NCBI RefSeq assembly: GCF_000412335.2
Contig: NZ_KE161030.1
Coordinates: forward strand, 96,014 to 160,013
Reading direction: 5' to 3'
DNA length: 64,000 nt
Source of the DNA: Cedecea davisae DSM 4568
Lineage (GTDB): Bacteria; Pseudomonadota; Gammaproteobacteria; Enterobacterales; Enterobacteriaceae
How positions within the stretch are numbered: the first letter of the stretch is position 1; each line of letters begins with the position of its first letter. A program made the position numbers and the translations under genes. Under the pieces are notes generated by a model that ran no database searches, had not been told where the DNA came from, and worked only from the letters and a program-made list of their open reading frames with translations. Below are positions 30,760-40,114 of the stretch, in pieces.

Positions 30760-31695
30760 CTATTTCGTCACCAGAACCGAGTCCACGAGGCTAAACTGAG
30801 GCGCTTTATCCTCGGCAATAACCTTCCCGGTCTTCGCCGCATCCACCAGAAGTTTCAGGCCCGTGGCACCAATATCCGCCGGGTTCTGGGCGACGGTGGC
30901 GGTCATCTGCCCGGCATCAATCATTTTGCGTGCTTCCGGGATGCCGTCGGTGCCGACTACCAGCACTTTCCCGGCTTTTCCGGCATTGGCAACCGCCTGG
31001 GCAACGCCCATTGCCATGGTGTCATTCGCGCAGTAGAAGGCTTTCAGGTTCGGGTTGCGTTGCAAAACGTTAGTGGCAACGTCGAGCGCTTTGATACGGT
31101 CCCAGTCGGCAGGCTGGCTGGCGACCAGCTTTATCTGACCCGCTTTTTTGAAGGCGTCGCTGGCACCTGTGCGGCGCGCTTCACCGGACGCGTTGCCCGC
31201 TTTACCTTCGATAATCGCCACTTCGCCGCCCTGGGCGCCGAGCTTGTCGATGATAAAGCCTGCACCTTTTGCCCCGACCGCGACGTTATCGGTGGTAACA
31301 AATGCTTCCACATTGCCGCCGGCTTTTTTCAGGTTATCCATATCGATTTTTTCATCGAGGTTGACCAGATAAATCCCTTTTTTCCAGGCGTTGGCAACCG
31401 GCACTACCAGGTTAACGGAAGAGAGCGGTGCAAAGGCGATGCCTTTATATTTTTTATTACTGAGATCTTCGAAAAGCTGTAGCTGGGACTGAAAATCACC
31501 TTCCGAAGGTGAAGCAAAAATATCGACGCTGACGCCCAGCGTTTTTGCTTCATTTTCTATCCCTTTTTTCATATCGACCCAGTAAGGGTTGGATAATGTT
31601 TTTAATATCACCGCATAATCGGCCGCTGCAAAAGCGCTGGTGGATAACATCAGGCCCATAGCAGCGCCGCTGAATATTTTCAGATATTTATTCAT
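30760..31695 (-). CDS. alsB: D-allose-binding periplasmic protein AlsB
   Basis: A 311-residue periplasmic allose receptor with signal peptide (MNKYLKIFSGAAMGLMLSTS, cleavage near AFA-AAD). It follows E. coli AlsB closely: LKTLSNPYWVDMKKGIENEA, FASPSEGDFQSQLQLFEDL, YCANDTMAMGVAQAVANAGK, VGTDGIPEARKMIDAGQMTA. First structural gene of the operon after rpiR, from which it is separated by 57 bases carrying a stem-loop. Confidence 0.96.
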   Translation of the reverse strand: MNKYLKIFSGAAMGLMLSTSAFAAADYAVILKTLSNPYWVDMKKGIENEAKTLGVSVDIFASPSEGDFQSQLQLFEDLSNKKYKGIAFAPLSSVNLVVPVANAWKKGIYLVNLDEKIDMDNLKKAGGNVEAFVTTDNVAVGAKGAGFIIDKLGAQGGEVAIIEGKAGNASGEARRTGASDAFKKAGQIKLVASQPADWDRIKALDVATNVLQRNPNLKAFYCANDTMAMGVAQAVANAGKAGKVLVVGTDGIPEARKMIDAGQMTATVAQNPADIGATGLKLLVDAAKTGKVIAEDKAPQFSLVDSVLVTK

Positions 31696-31722
31696 AATAA
31701 TATTCTCAGTGTAGGGTACAGT

Positions 31723-31746
31723 CAGATCCCGCGATAACGGGATCTG
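31723..31746. other. Stem-loop between rpiR and alsB
   Basis: CAGATCCCG (31723-31731) pairs perfectly with CGGGATCTG (31738-31746), six-base loop. There is no U tract in the direction of the als genes, so it is a transcript hairpin or an operator rather than a clear terminator. Confidence 0.5.
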
Positions 31747-31752
31747 TTATTT

Positions 31753-32643
31753 TTACTTCAGTGCGCCAGGTGAAAAGAAATCCACAATAGCGCCGGTCTT
31801 TTGCATATTTAAAGTTGCCTGCTCAATGTTTTGCTGGGCTACAGAAACAAAAAGTGCATCTAATAATGTTAGTTGTAATATACGCGCGGAAGCGTTTCTG
31901 CCCAGTAAAGGCGTCTCTGGTGCTGGCGAACAAATAATAAAATCAGCCAGGCGTGCAATCGGTGAATGGTAGCTGTGGGTAATACAAATAATTTTGGCCC
32001 CATTCTTTTTCGCCAGTTCCACCGCCGCTTTTAAATCGCTGGTGCGCCCGGAATGGGAAACCACTAGCACCACATCACCTTCTTTTAGCAACGACGCCGA
32101 CATCATCATGATGTGCGCGTCCTGGTAGGCCTGGCAGCGCACGCCGATGCGCAGAAATTTGTGCTGAATATCGTCGCAGATGGCGTTTGAACCACCGACG
32201 CCGTACAAATCACGCTGTTTTGCCTTCGCGAAGTAGCGAGCCGCGCGGTGGATCTCGTCCACGTTAACGATCGACTGCCCTTCCATAATGGTACGCAGCG
32301 TGATGTTAAACACTTTGTTGACCACATCCTGCGGCGCTTCATCAAATGCCAGTTCGGTTGGCAGTACCTGCTCCGACTCGGAAAAATAGGCCACCAGCGC
32401 GCTGCGAAGATTACGAAACCCGCTGAACCCCAGCAGTTTTGAAACCTTAACGATCATTGCTTCCGACACGGAAAGCGCTTCGGCAACGTCTTTTATTGCC
32501 GGGGCATCACTCAGGTTGCCGGGCTTCAGCAGCCAGTCGACGATGCGGCTTTCGTTGTCCGTCATCCCTTCCTGCTTCATGCGCAGCCAGGGGGCGAGGC
32601 CGATGCCGTTCGGCAACTGTGAATCAATTTCAGACTGACTCAT
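31753..32643 (-). CDS. rpiR: RpiR (AlsR), repressor of rpiB and the als genes
   Basis: A 296-residue RpiR-family regulator: N-terminal helix-turn-helix (about residues 20-85, VAEALSVSEAMIVKVSKLLG) and C-terminal SIS sugar-phosphate domain (about 120-260, LYGVGGSNAICDDIQHKFLR and VVSHSGRTSDLKAAV). Controls rpiB and als genes in response to an allose-derived phosphate. I take ATG 32643 (MSQSEIDSQLPNG) for E. coli length; ATG 32646 is possible. Divergent from rpiB across a region with a long palindrome. Confidence 0.95.
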   Translation of the reverse strand: MSQSEIDSQLPNGIGLAPWLRMKQEGMTDNESRIVDWLLKPGNLSDAPAIKDVAEALSVSEAMIVKVSKLLGFSGFRNLRSALVAYFSESEQVLPTELAFDEAPQDVVNKVFNITLRTIMEGQSIVNVDEIHRAARYFAKAKQRDLYGVGGSNAICDDIQHKFLRIGVRCQAYQDAHIMMMSASLLKEGDVVLVVSHSGRTSDLKAAVELAKKNGAKIICITHSYHSPIARLADFIICSPAPETPLLGRNASARILQLTLLDALFVSVAQQNIEQATLNMQKTGAIVDFFSPGALK

Positions 32644-32714
32644 CATGTTCTCTTGATGTCCATAAAGTGAAGGCACAACTATAACATCACAGCGTGGACA
32701 GAAAATATGCTATC

Positions 32715-32762
32715 AACTTCACAAAAACAATTAATTCATAAAGTTTAATTTTTTGTGAAGTT
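32715..32762. promoter_or_regulatory. Candidate RpiR operator between rpiR and rpiB
   Basis: AACTTCACAAAAA (32715-32727) and TTTTTGTGAAGTT (32750-32762) are perfect 13-bp inverted arms around a 22-base AT-rich spacer. The position in the divergent region of an autoregulated repressor makes it the best operator candidate here. Confidence 0.6.
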
Positions 32763-32902
32763 TTACCTATCAAATAAATTGAAGTAACTACATGAAAATA
32801 AATAAGTTAATTTTATTTTGATGATGATTGCAACGCTGAGTGAATCACGTTTACTGGCAAAAATACCATTGCGCTGTAAAGCTCATCGGTGTAGAAATGT
32901 CC

Positions 32903-32973
32903 ACGAACCCGGCGATTTTGCCGATAAATTGGGCAGTGAACCGGTCTTAAATCACAGAAGTTGCCGGGTTCGT
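32903..32973 (+). other. Inverted repeat in the rpiB leader with competing hairpin
   Basis: ACGAACCCGGC (32903-32913) pairs perfectly with GCCGGGTTCGT (32963-32973), enclosing 49 bases and ending 27 bases before the rpiB ATG. The end of the left arm can instead pair locally as CGGC-GATTTT-GCCG (32910-32923), so two structures exclude each other. Function unknown. Confidence 0.5.
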
Positions 32974-33000
32974 AAAGTTACCCTAACTGTGAGGCTGACG

Positions 33001-33450
33001 ATGAAAAAAATTGCGTTTGGGTGCGACCACGTAGGTTTCCTGCTGAAAGAGGAGATAGTCGCGCACCTGCTGGAGAAGGGGATTGAAGTGGTGGACAAAG
33101 GAACCTGGTCCGGGGAGCGCACCGACTATCCGCAGTACGCCAGCGCGGTGGCCGGGGCCGTTGTGAGCGGTGAGGTGGAAGGCGGAATTTTGATTTGTGG
33201 CACCGGCGTGGGTATTTCCATTACCGCTAACAAATTCCCCGGCATTCGCGCGGTGGTATGCAGCGAGCCTTACTCGGCGCAGCTTTCTCGCCAGCACAAT
33301 AACACGAATATTCTGGCCTTTGGCTCAAGAGTGGTGGGCCTGGAGCTGGCAAAAATGATTGTGGATAGCTGGCTTGCCGGGCAGTTCGAGGGCGGTCGTC
33401 ATCAGGCCAGGGTGGAGGCGATTAGCGCCCTTGAGCAGCCGCGAATTTGA
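33001..33450 (+). CDS. rpiB: Ribose-5-phosphate isomerase B / allose-6-phosphate isomerase
   Basis: A 149-residue enzyme interconverting ribose 5-phosphate and ribulose 5-phosphate, and allose 6-phosphate to allulose 6-phosphate, thus linking to AlsE. The motifs FGCDHVGFLLKEEI, TDYPQYA, GILICGTGVGISITANK with the catalytic cysteine, and SEPYSAQLSRQHNNTN are intact. ATG 33001 gives the exact E. coli length; the frame runs open upstream to 32818 but that part shows no homology. Expression probably starts from the shared rpiR region. Confidence 0.96.
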   Translation: MKKIAFGCDHVGFLLKEEIVAHLLEKGIEVVDKGTWSGERTDYPQYASAVAGAVVSGEVEGGILICGTGVGISITANKFPGIRAVVCSEPYSAQLSRQHNNTNILAFGSRVVGLELAKMIVDSWLAGQFEGGRHQARVEAISALEQPRI

Positions 33451-33519
33451 GATTCCTCCGCTACTTCCCCCTGCGGCCGCTGTCTAACCTGAGGCCAGTC
33501 CAACCCAGAGACTGACCTC

Positions 33520-33843
33520 ATGAAAAAATATACAACGGCGCTGCTGTTCGGCGTGCTTTATCTGGCGGCGCCTTTCGCTCAGGCGGATGCTATCGATGAT
33601 GCTATCGGCAATATTCAGCAGGCGTTTAGCGACGCGTACAAACCAGGCGATGACCGCGTTTACCACGACGATCGCGATGACGGCGATCGGCAGGATCGTG
33701 CGCTAAGCCGTCAGAATGAAGAACGTTATCGGCAGCTGGAATCCCGCCGCCGTCAGCTTGACGACCGTCAGAACCAGCTCGATCGCGAACGCCAGCAGTT
33801 GGACGATGAAGAGCGGCGGCTTCAGGATGACGAAGACCGCTAA
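33520..33843 (+). CDS. yjdP: YjdP family secreted protein, charged repeat tail
   Basis: A 107-residue protein with a signal peptide ([20 protein letters not shown], cleavage near AQA-DA), a short [17 protein letters not shown] segment conserved with E. coli YjdP, then an extremely D/R/Q/E-rich tail (residues 45-107) in which [20 protein letters not shown]-like heptads predict a coiled coil. Periplasmic, function unknown. The stop overlaps the phnP stop by 4 bases, tail to tail. Confidence 0.9.
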   Translation: MKKYTTALLFGVLYLAAPFAQADAIDDAIGNIQQAFSDAYKPGDDRVYHDDRDDGDRQDRALSRQNEERYRQLESRRRQLDDRQNQLDRERQQLDDEERRLQDDEDR

Positions 33844-34598
33844 TCCAGCACTATCTCCAGGCCGTCAAACCCCGCTTCAAAGCCCGCAGGCAGGTTATTG
33901 TGCATCAGCCATTCGTCGAACTGGTGGCTGATGTGTGTCAACACCACCCTCGGGCTGCCTATTTGCTCATTCAGCGCTATCACCGTCGATAAATCGCAGT
34001 GATTTTTTGGCGTTTCCGGCCTCGGTTCACGGCTGCAATCAATTACCACGACTTCCGGGCGGTTGGCGGCAAGAAACTTGAGCGTTTTCTCCGGCAGCCC
34101 GGCGGTATCGCTGAGCCACGCCAGCCTGCTGTAGGCCGTTTCAAAGAGGTAGCCGAAGGTCAGCTTGGAGTGGATAAGCGGCAGCGGCGTTACGCGCAAA
34201 GCCTGGAGAGTAAAGGCGACAAACGGCTCGACGGTGTGGCTGAAGTCCAGCATACCGGGGTGCTTAAACAGATCGTCGCACCCCTGCTCGTCGGGTGGGC
34301 CATAGACGGGGATTTTATCGCCCACGCCCCAGCGCAGCGGAAATAGCCCCTGCACATGGTCCATATGGTAGTGGGTAAGTAAAAACTGCTGAAATTCACC
34401 CGGCTGCCAGCTGTCCATCAGGCCGGGCAGCCCGGCGTCCAGCAGCGTGACGGCTTCGTTATATTTCACCACCGCGCTGCACGGGCGGCGGCGGTGAGCG
34501 GGAGTGTGGCGCGCGCGTGAACAGGCCGCGCAGCCGCAGCCCCAGGCGGGGACGAGCTGCGCTCCGCCGGTGCCGCTAAGCGTTAACTTCAGCGTCAT
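33840..34598 (-). CDS. phnP: Cyclic ribose phosphate phosphodiesterase PhnP
   Basis: A 252-residue metallo-beta-lactamase-fold enzyme that opens 5-phosphoribosyl 1,2-cyclic phosphate, the product of C-P lyase, to ribose 1,5-bisphosphate. Metal motif [11 protein letters not shown] and later H/D ligands (DTAGLP, LTHISHQ) are visible, plus an N-terminal [12 protein letters not shown] zinc site. Last gene of phnFGHIJKLMNOP, overlapping phnO by 23 bases. Confidence 0.95.
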   Translation of the reverse strand: MTLKLTLSGTGGAQLVPAWGCGCAACSRARHTPAHRRRPCSAVVKYNEAVTLLDAGLPGLMDSWQPGEFQQFLLTHYHMDHVQGLFPLRWGVGDKIPVYGPPDEQGCDDLFKHPGMLDFSHTVEPFVAFTLQALRVTPLPLIHSKLTFGYLFETAYSRLAWLSDTAGLPEKTLKFLAANRPEVVVIDCSREPRPETPKNHCDLSTVIALNEQIGSPRVVLTHISHQFDEWLMHNNLPAGFEAGFDGLEIVLD

Positions 34599-35043
34599 TG
34601 GGGGTCTCCACCGGTTTGGTAAACCGCAGATGAGTTGCGCGGTAGCCTTCCCGTTCGTAGAAGCGGTGCGCGTCTTTACGACCGGTGCTGGTAGAAAGCT
34701 CGGTCAGCTCCGCATCGGCTTTTCGAGCCTGCGCTTCGGCCCAGGCTAGCAGCTGTTTGCCCACGCCGTGCCCGCGAGCCTCCTCCATGACAACCAGTTC
34801 CTGAATCTCGCCGATGCGGCGGCCATGATGCAGATGATATTGCAGATGCAGGCTAATCATGCCCAGCGCTTTATCGCCCAGCCATGCCAGCTGATAATAA
34901 ATGTTTGGGTCGCGCAGGTTCTCGGCGAAGCAGGCGTTAAAGCCAGGGCGGTCGGCTTTGGCCTGCTTTAACTCGCAGATCATGCGGTAAACGGTATCAC
35001 TGTCTTCGATAGCGGCGGCTTTTAACTTAACAACATCAGACAT
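34576..35043 (-). CDS. phnO: Aminoalkylphosphonate N-acetyltransferase PhnO
   Basis: A 155-residue GNAT acetyltransferase using acetyl-CoA to acetylate aminoalkylphosphonates such as aminomethylphosphonate, allowing their breakdown by C-P lyase. The CoA-binding motif is [13 protein letters not shown], followed by [16 protein letters not shown] start at ATG 35043 (MSDVVKLK), overlapping phnN by 8 bases; a longer frame upstream is only the antisense-like remainder of phnN sequence. Confidence 0.94.
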   Translation of the reverse strand: MSDVVKLKAAAIEDSDTVYRMICELKQAKADRPGFNACFAENLRDPNIYYQLAWLGDKALGMISLHLQYHLHHGRRIGEIQELVVMEEARGHGVGKQLLAWAEAQARKADAELTELSTSTGRKDAHRFYEREGYRATHLRFTKPVETPNDAEVNA

Positions 35044-35620
35044 GGCGAGGCTCCTTGCGGTGGAGAGGGATGACGTTCGAGCGGTGCCGGGCCAGCAGCC
35101 GCATAAATAATTCGGCTGACTGTAGCAGACTCCCGTCGTTGTTGAGTACCAGACAATCATCCCCCTCCGGCGCGTAAAGTGCCGCCCGTTGCAGCCGCTG
35201 CTCGATTTGCTCCGCATTTTCCCGCCCACGCTGTTCCAGGCGATAGCGCAGAACGTCGGTAGAAACTTGCAGGCAAATCGGCACCAGCGCTTCCGCATAG
35301 CGCTCCCGAGCCTGTTGTAAATGCTGCCGGGAGCCGTTAACCACCACATCAAATCCGGCTTCGAGCCATATATCCATCTCCACGCCGACGCCGTATGACT
35401 GGTGATGCGCCTGCCAGCTCAGGGCAAACAGACCCTGCTGCTGGCGCTGGTCAAACTCTTTCGCGCTTAGCGCGACGTGGTTTTCGCAACCTGCGTCGGC
35501 GGCGCGCGTGATGTAGCGATGCGCCACCAACAGTCTTTCGTGCTCCTGCTGGCGCAGAGCGCTCAGCAGGCTGTCTTTGCCGGAGCCGGACGGGCCCATC
35601 AGCCAGATTAGTTTACTCAT
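35036..35620 (-). CDS. phnN: Ribose 1,5-bisphosphokinase PhnN
   Basis: A 194-residue P-loop kinase that turns ribose 1,5-bisphosphate into PRPP with ATP, the final step of the C-P lyase path. Walker A is [13 protein letters not shown] at residues 8-20, and the guanylate-kinase-like layout continues with VAHRYITRA and VVNGSR. Its start overlaps the phnM stop by one base (TGATG type). Confidence 0.95.
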   Translation of the reverse strand: MSKLIWLMGPSGSGKDSLLSALRQQEHERLLVAHRYITRAADAGCENHVALSAKEFDQRQQQGLFALSWQAHHQSYGVGVEMDIWLEAGFDVVVNGSRQHLQQARERYAEALVPICLQVSTDVLRYRLEQRGRENAEQIEQRLQRAALYAPEGDDCLVLNNDGSLLQSAELFMRLLARHRSNVIPLHRKEPRHV

Positions 35621-36756
35621 CAGAACACCCGAATTCCCTGGCGCCAGACGTGATCGACGTGGATGTGGTCGCCGTGCATATGCGCCAGCACCAAATCCGC
35701 CCGCTTCCCTTCCGCCAGCGTGCCGCGGTCCTTCAGATTCAGCGCCCGTGCCGGGTTGCGCGTCACCAGGTTCACCGCCTGAGCTAACGTGAAGCTATTG
35801 CCGTCGTCGTGTGCCACGCGGAATGCCGCATCCAGCAGGCTTGCCGGATAGTAATCTGAGGAGAGGATGTCCAGCAGCCCGGCCTGCGCCAAATGGCTGG
35901 CCGCCACGTTGCCGGAGTGGGAGCCGCCGCGCACGATGTTGGGTGCGCCCATTAATACGCTCATGCCGTGGCGGCGTGAGGCTTCGGCTGCTTCCAGCGT
36001 GGTCGGGAATTCAGCAATGACGCTGCCAATTTCATGCGACTCAACAACGTGTGCCGAGGTGGCGTCGTCGTGGCTGGCAAGCGCGATATTGCGGTCACGG
36101 CAGCGGGCGGCAATGGCCTGACGGTTTGGCTGCGACCAGCGTGCCGCCAGCGTCAGTTGCTCTTCCTCGAAGCGGTCCATCTGCTCGTTCGTCAGGTGAT
36201 ATTTGCCCTGGTAGTAATCGCGGTATTTCGACAGTTCGGCGTACTGGCGCTGGCCCGGCGAGTGGTCCATCAGCGACACCAGGGAAACCAGTTCGCGGTC
36301 GACCAGCTTGTCGAACAGCGGCAGCGTGGTGTGGTGCGGCAGCTCGCAGCGCAGGTGCAGGCGGTGCTCGGCGCGGTTGAGGCCGCGTTTTTGCGTGTCC
36401 TCCACGGCGTTGATCATTTTTTCGAGGTTTTCCAGCCTGTCGCCGCCGTCGCGCACGTCGCCAATGGCTACCGCGTCCAGCACGGTGGTGATGCCGCTGG
36501 CGACCATCAATGCGTCATGACTGCTCATTGCCGAGTGTGCCGGCCAGTCAACTTTTGGACGCGGGGTAAAGAATTTATCCAGATTATCTGTGTGCAGCTC
36601 AATCAGCCCCGGCAGCAGCCAGCCGCCGCCGCCGTCGTGTGCGCCCGGCAGCTGGCTCTGGGTTTCGGCAAAGTTGCGAATCACACCGTCGGCCACTTCC
36701 AGCGAGCCACTGACCACTTCATCTTCCAGTACCAGGCGAACGTTATTGACTATCAT
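35620..36756 (-). CDS. phnM: Ribophosphonate triphosphate hydrolase PhnM
   Basis: A 378-residue amidohydrolase releasing pyrophosphate from alpha-D-ribose-1-methylphosphonate-5-triphosphate, giving the C-P lyase substrate. Visible metal-ligand segments: [32 protein letters not shown] and [11 protein letters not shown]. Length matches E. coli PhnM (378). It overlaps phnL by 14 bases. Confidence 0.95.
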   Translation of the reverse strand: MIVNNVRLVLEDEVVSGSLEVADGVIRNFAETQSQLPGAHDGGGGWLLPGLIELHTDNLDKFFTPRPKVDWPAHSAMSSHDALMVASGITTVLDAVAIGDVRDGGDRLENLEKMINAVEDTQKRGLNRAEHRLHLRCELPHHTTLPLFDKLVDRELVSLVSLMDHSPGQRQYAELSKYRDYYQGKYHLTNEQMDRFEEEQLTLAARWSQPNRQAIAARCRDRNIALASHDDATSAHVVESHEIGSVIAEFPTTLEAAEASRRHGMSVLMGAPNIVRGGSHSGNVAASHLAQAGLLDILSSDYYPASLLDAAFRVAHDDGNSFTLAQAVNLVTRNPARALNLKDRGTLAEGKRADLVLAHMHGDHIHVDHVWRQGIRVF

Positions 36757-37447
36757 GTTGAGGCTCCATCGCTGTCATCTCATGCAGGCGGTCGGCCACC
36801 TGTTCACGCACTGCTTCGTCGTGGAAGATGCCGACGATGGCCGCTCCACGCGCTTTTGCCTGCTGAATTAAAGCCACCACGGCGGCGCTGTTTTTGGCGT
36901 CCAGCGAGGCGGTTGGCTCATCCAGCAATAAAATGGGGTAATCGACGATAAAGCCGCGAGCGATGTTGACGCGCTGCTGCTCGCCGCCGGAAAAGGTGGA
37001 CGGTGCAAGGTGCCACAGGCGCTCGGGCACGTTCAGCCGGGTCAGCAGTTTGGCGGCTTTTGCCTCGCATTCTTCACGCGGTACGCCCAGATCCAGCAGC
37101 GGCTGCATCACCACTTCGAGCGCCGAAATACGCGGGATCACTCGCAGAAACTGGCTTACCCAGCCGATGGTCTGGCGGCGTACCGCCAGCACTTCCCGCG
37201 CCGGAGCCTGCACAATATCCAGCCATTCGCCGTCGTGCTTCACCCAGATGTGTCCTTCATCCGGCAGATAGTTGGCGTACAGCGAGCGCAGCAGAGTGGA
37301 CTTGCCGCTGCCCGAGTGGCCGTGCAGCACCACGCATTCTCCGCCTTCAACTTCCAGCGAGGCGTTTGCCAGCACCGGCAGGCGAATGCCGTGCTGATGG
37401 TGCAGGACAAATGTTTTGCTCAGGTTTTGAACCCGTATTCTGGTCAT
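36743..37447 (-). CDS. phnL: C-P lyase complex ABC-type ATPase PhnL
   Basis: A 234-residue single ATPase domain: Walker [13 protein letters not shown]-loop [11 protein letters not shown], signature [14 protein letters not shown], Walker [13 protein letters not shown], and the H-loop FHDEAV. It is not a transporter component; with PhnGHI it is needed to build ribose-1-methylphosphonate-5-triphosphate and can dock on the C-P lyase core with PhnK. Nine bases separate it from phnK. Confidence 0.94.
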   Translation of the reverse strand: MTRIRVQNLSKTFVLHHQHGIRLPVLANASLEVEGGECVVLHGHSGSGKSTLLRSLYANYLPDEGHIWVKHDGEWLDIVQAPAREVLAVRRQTIGWVSQFLRVIPRISALEVVMQPLLDLGVPREECEAKAAKLLTRLNVPERLWHLAPSTFSGGEQQRVNIARGFIVDYPILLLDEPTASLDAKNSAAVVALIQQAKARGAAIVGIFHDEAVREQVADRLHEMTAMEPQHDSQ

Positions 37448-37456
37448 AGTGAGTAC

Positions 37457-38215
37457 CTAATTCTGAAGGACGGAGGACACCAAAAGCTGGGTATACGGAT
37501 GATGCGGATCGTCCAGCACGCGGTCGGTCAGCCCACTTTCCACCACTTTGCCCTGCTTCATGACCAGCAGGCGGTCGGCCAGCAGGCGGGCAACGCCCAG
37601 GTCATGGGTGACAATCACCACGGCCAGGTTCAGCTCCATCACCAGGCCGCGCAGCAAATCGAGCAGGCGGGCCTGCACCGACACATCCAGCCCGCCGGTT
37701 GGCTCATCCATAAATACCAGCTTCGGGTGGGTGACCAGGTTGCGGGCGATTTGCAGGCGCTGCTGCATGCCGCCGGAGAAGGTAGTTGGCAGATCGTCGA
37801 TGCGTGAGGCCGGGATTTCTACCTCTTCAAGCCAGCGCTGGGCGGTTGCACGGATATCGCCGTAGTGGCGCGCGCCGGTTGCCATTAAGCGTTCACCGAT
37901 ATTGCCGCCGGCAGAAACGTGGCGACGCAGGCCGTCCATCGGGTGCTGGTGTACCACGCCCCATTCGGTGCGCAGCAGGCGGCGGCGGTCGCCTTCCGAC
38001 ATCTCATACAGCGAGCGGTCGAGGTAAATCACTTCCCCTTCCTGCGGCGCGAGGCGGGCGGAGATGGCTTTTAGCAGCGTGGTCTTGCCGGAGCCGGACT
38101 CGCCGACGATACCCAGCACCTCGCCGGGCCACAGGTCAAACGACACATCCATAAAGCCTTTGCCGGGCGCATAGAGGTGGGTCAGGTTATTCACCGAAAG
38201 TAACGGGCTGGTCAT
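37457..38215 (-). CDS. phnK: C-P lyase complex ABC-type ATPase PhnK
   Basis: A 252-residue ATPase that binds the PhnGHIJ core. Walker A GESGSGKTTLLKAI, signature FSGGMQQRLQIARN, Walker B LVFMDEPTGGLD and H-loop VTHDLGVA. It resembles oligopeptide-importer ATPases but no permease is encoded here. The start overlaps phnJ by 4 bases. Confidence 0.95.
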   Translation of the reverse strand: MTSPLLSVNNLTHLYAPGKGFMDVSFDLWPGEVLGIVGESGSGKTTLLKAISARLAPQEGEVIYLDRSLYEMSEGDRRRLLRTEWGVVHQHPMDGLRRHVSAGGNIGERLMATGARHYGDIRATAQRWLEEVEIPASRIDDLPTTFSGGMQQRLQIARNLVTHPKLVFMDEPTGGLDVSVQARLLDLLRGLVMELNLAVVIVTHDLGVARLLADRLLVMKQGKVVESGLTDRVLDDPHHPYTQLLVSSVLQN

Positions 38216-39057
38216 GACTGAGAGGCCTCACTGTTCTGGCGGCAGTAGTCGGTATCGGAGCAAACGAACATGCGGTTGCCCGCGTCGTCGAGCACCACTT
38301 CATCAAGGTAGCTGTGGCGTGAACCGCAGATGGCGCACGGCTCTTCCCACTCCTGGACCTGGAAGGGATGATCGTCAAAGTCGAGGCTTTCTACGCGGGT
38401 AAACGGCGGCACGGCGTAAATACGTTTTTCGCGGCCTGCGCCAAACAATTGCAGCGCGGGAGACATATTCATTTTCGGGTTATCAAATTTTGGGATTGGC
38501 GACGGATCCATCACGTAGCGATGGTTTACCTTCACCGGGTAGGCGTAAGTGGTGGAGATATGGCCAAAGCGGGCGATATCCTCATACAGCTTCACCTGCA
38601 TCACGCCGTACTCTTCCAGGGCGTGCATGGTGCGGGTTTCCGTCTCACGCGGTTCGATAAAGCGCAGCGGTTCGGGGATAGGAACCTGGTAAATCAGGAT
38701 CTGGTCTTCCGTCAGCGGCGTTTCCGGGATGCGGTGGCGGGTTTGCACCAGCGTCGCGTCTTCCGTGCGTTCGGTGGTGTTTACGCCGGTTACGCGTTTG
38801 AAGAAATTGCGGATAGAGACGGCGTTGGTGGTGTCGTCCGCGCCCTGGTCAATGACCTTCAGCACGTCGGCTTCGCCAATCAGGCTGGCGGTCAGCTGGA
38901 TGCCACCGGTGCCCCAGCCGTAAGGCATCGGCATTTCGCGGCCGCCAAACGGCACCTGGTAACCCGGGATCGCCACCGCCTTAAGGATGGCGCGGCGGAT
39001 CATGCGTTTGGTTTGCTCGTCCAGATAGGCAAAGTTATAGCCGCTCAGGTTAGCCAT
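38212..39057 (-). CDS. phnJ: C-P lyase PhnJ (radical SAM type)
   Basis: A 281-residue catalytic subunit that cleaves the carbon-phosphorus bond using S-adenosylmethionine and a [4Fe-4S] cluster. The unusual cysteine set is intact near the C-terminus: CAICGSRHSYL and then MFVCSDTDYCRQN, corresponding to E. coli C241, C244, C266 and the radical-carrying C272. Overlaps phnI by 8 bases and phnK by 4. All core subunits G-H-I-J are present and full length, so the enzyme should work. Confidence 0.96.
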   Translation of the reverse strand: MANLSGYNFAYLDEQTKRMIRRAILKAVAIPGYQVPFGGREMPMPYGWGTGGIQLTASLIGEADVLKVIDQGADDTTNAVSIRNFFKRVTGVNTTERTEDATLVQTRHRIPETPLTEDQILIYQVPIPEPLRFIEPRETETRTMHALEEYGVMQVKLYEDIARFGHISTTYAYPVKVNHRYVMDPSPIPKFDNPKMNMSPALQLFGAGREKRIYAVPPFTRVESLDFDDHPFQVQEWEEPCAICGSRHSYLDEVVLDDAGNRMFVCSDTDYCRQNSEASQS

Positions 39058-40114
39058 TTGCTCGCTCCTTTATCAGGCGGTTAAGCAGCTCCAGTTCGGC
39101 CTGGAAATCCACGTAGTGAGGCAGCTTGAGGTGGGAAACAAAGCCTGCCGCTTCGACGTTATCCGCGTGGGATAACACAAATTCTTCGTCCTGGGCCGGG
39201 CCTGCGACGGTTTCGTCGTAGTCGGGAGCCTGGAGCGCGCGATCAACCAGCGCCATCGCCATGGTTTTGCGCTCGCTCATGCCGAATGCCAGACCGTAGC
39301 CGCGGGTAAAGTGCGGGGCTTCATCTTCGGGAGCGACAAAACCGTTCACCATTTCGCATTCGGTCATCAGCAGTTCGCCGATGTTCACCGCAAAACCCAG
39401 CTCTTCCGGCACAATTTCGAGATCTACATAGCCGCTGCGGATCTCAGCGGCAAACGGGTGGTTACGGCCATAGCCGCGTTGGGTCGAGTAGGCCAGCGCC
39501 AGCAGATAACCTTCGTCGCCGCGCACCAATTGTTGCAGGCGTGAAGAGCGCGAGCAGGGGTAAACCGGTGGATCACGGGTAATATCGTCCGGCTGCGCGC
39601 CGTTATCTTCTTCGGCTTTCGCCAGCCCCTGTTTAGCCAGCATGCTGAAAACATGCGGTGAGGGAGCGCTTTGCTCATCTGCGGTATCCAGCTCGGGCGC
39701 TTCGCCGTTCGCCAGCAGCGTGAAGTCCAGCAGCCGGTGGGTATAGTCGTAAGTCGGGCCGAGTAACTGGCCGCCCGGAACATCTTTATAGACGGCGGAA
39801 ATACGGCGTTCGAGGCGCATTTCCGCCGTATTCAGCGGCTCGCTAACCGCAAGGCGCGGCAGAGTGGTGCGGTAGGCGCGCAGCAGGAAAATCGCCTCAA
39901 TCATATCGCCGCTGGCCTGCTTGATAGCCAGCGCCGCCAGTTCGCGGTCGGCGATACCGCCTTCGGTCATCACGCGGTCAACGGCCAGGCCAAGCTGCTG
40001 CTCAATTTGCGCGACGCTGAGTTCTTTTAGCGTTTCATCGCCGCGTCGATTCTGCTCCTGCAGGGCATGGGCGGCGGAGATTGCCTTCTCGCCCCCTTTG
40101 ACGGCAACGTACAT
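39050..40114 (-). CDS. phnI: C-P lyase core subunit PhnI
   Basis: A 354-residue core subunit with nucleosidase activity that, with PhnG, H and L, displaces adenine from ATP with the phosphonate. Starts [20 protein letters not shown] at ATG 40114, one base into the phnH stop; the longer frame upstream is shadow sequence within phnH. Conserved blocks EGGIADRELAALAIKQASGD, GQLLGPTYDYTHRLLDFTLL and HADNVEAAGFVSHLKLPHYV are clear. Confidence 0.96.
   Translation of the reverse strand: MYVAVKGGEKAISAAHALQEQNRRGDETLKELSVAQIEQQLGLAVDRVMTEGGIADRELAALAIKQASGDMIEAIFLLRAYRTTLPRLAVSEPLNTAEMRLERRISAVYKDVPGGQLLGPTYDYTHRLLDFTLLANGEAPELDTADEQSAPSPHVFSMLAKQGLAKAEEDNGAQPDDITRDPPVYPCSRSSRLQQLVRGDEGYLLALAYSTQRGYGRNHPFAAEIRSGYVDLEIVPEELGFAVNIGELLMTECEMVNGFVAPEDEAPHFTRGYGLAFGMSERKTMAMALVDRALQAPDYDETVAGPAQDEEFVLSHADNVEAAGFVSHLKLPHYVDFQAELELLNRLIKERANG

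Noticed and set aside
32818-33000. Upstream extension of the rpiB frame
   Set aside because: Sequence shows no RpiB homology and holds a structured leader; ATG 33001 gives the exact E. coli length.
35044-35352. Upstream extension of the phnO frame to 258 codons
   Set aside because: The extra part lies within phnN and lacks homology; ATG 35043 gives the normal GNAT length.
36034-36951. 305-codon open frame antisense to phnM/phnL
   Set aside because: No recognisable domain and opposite to well-conserved phn genes.
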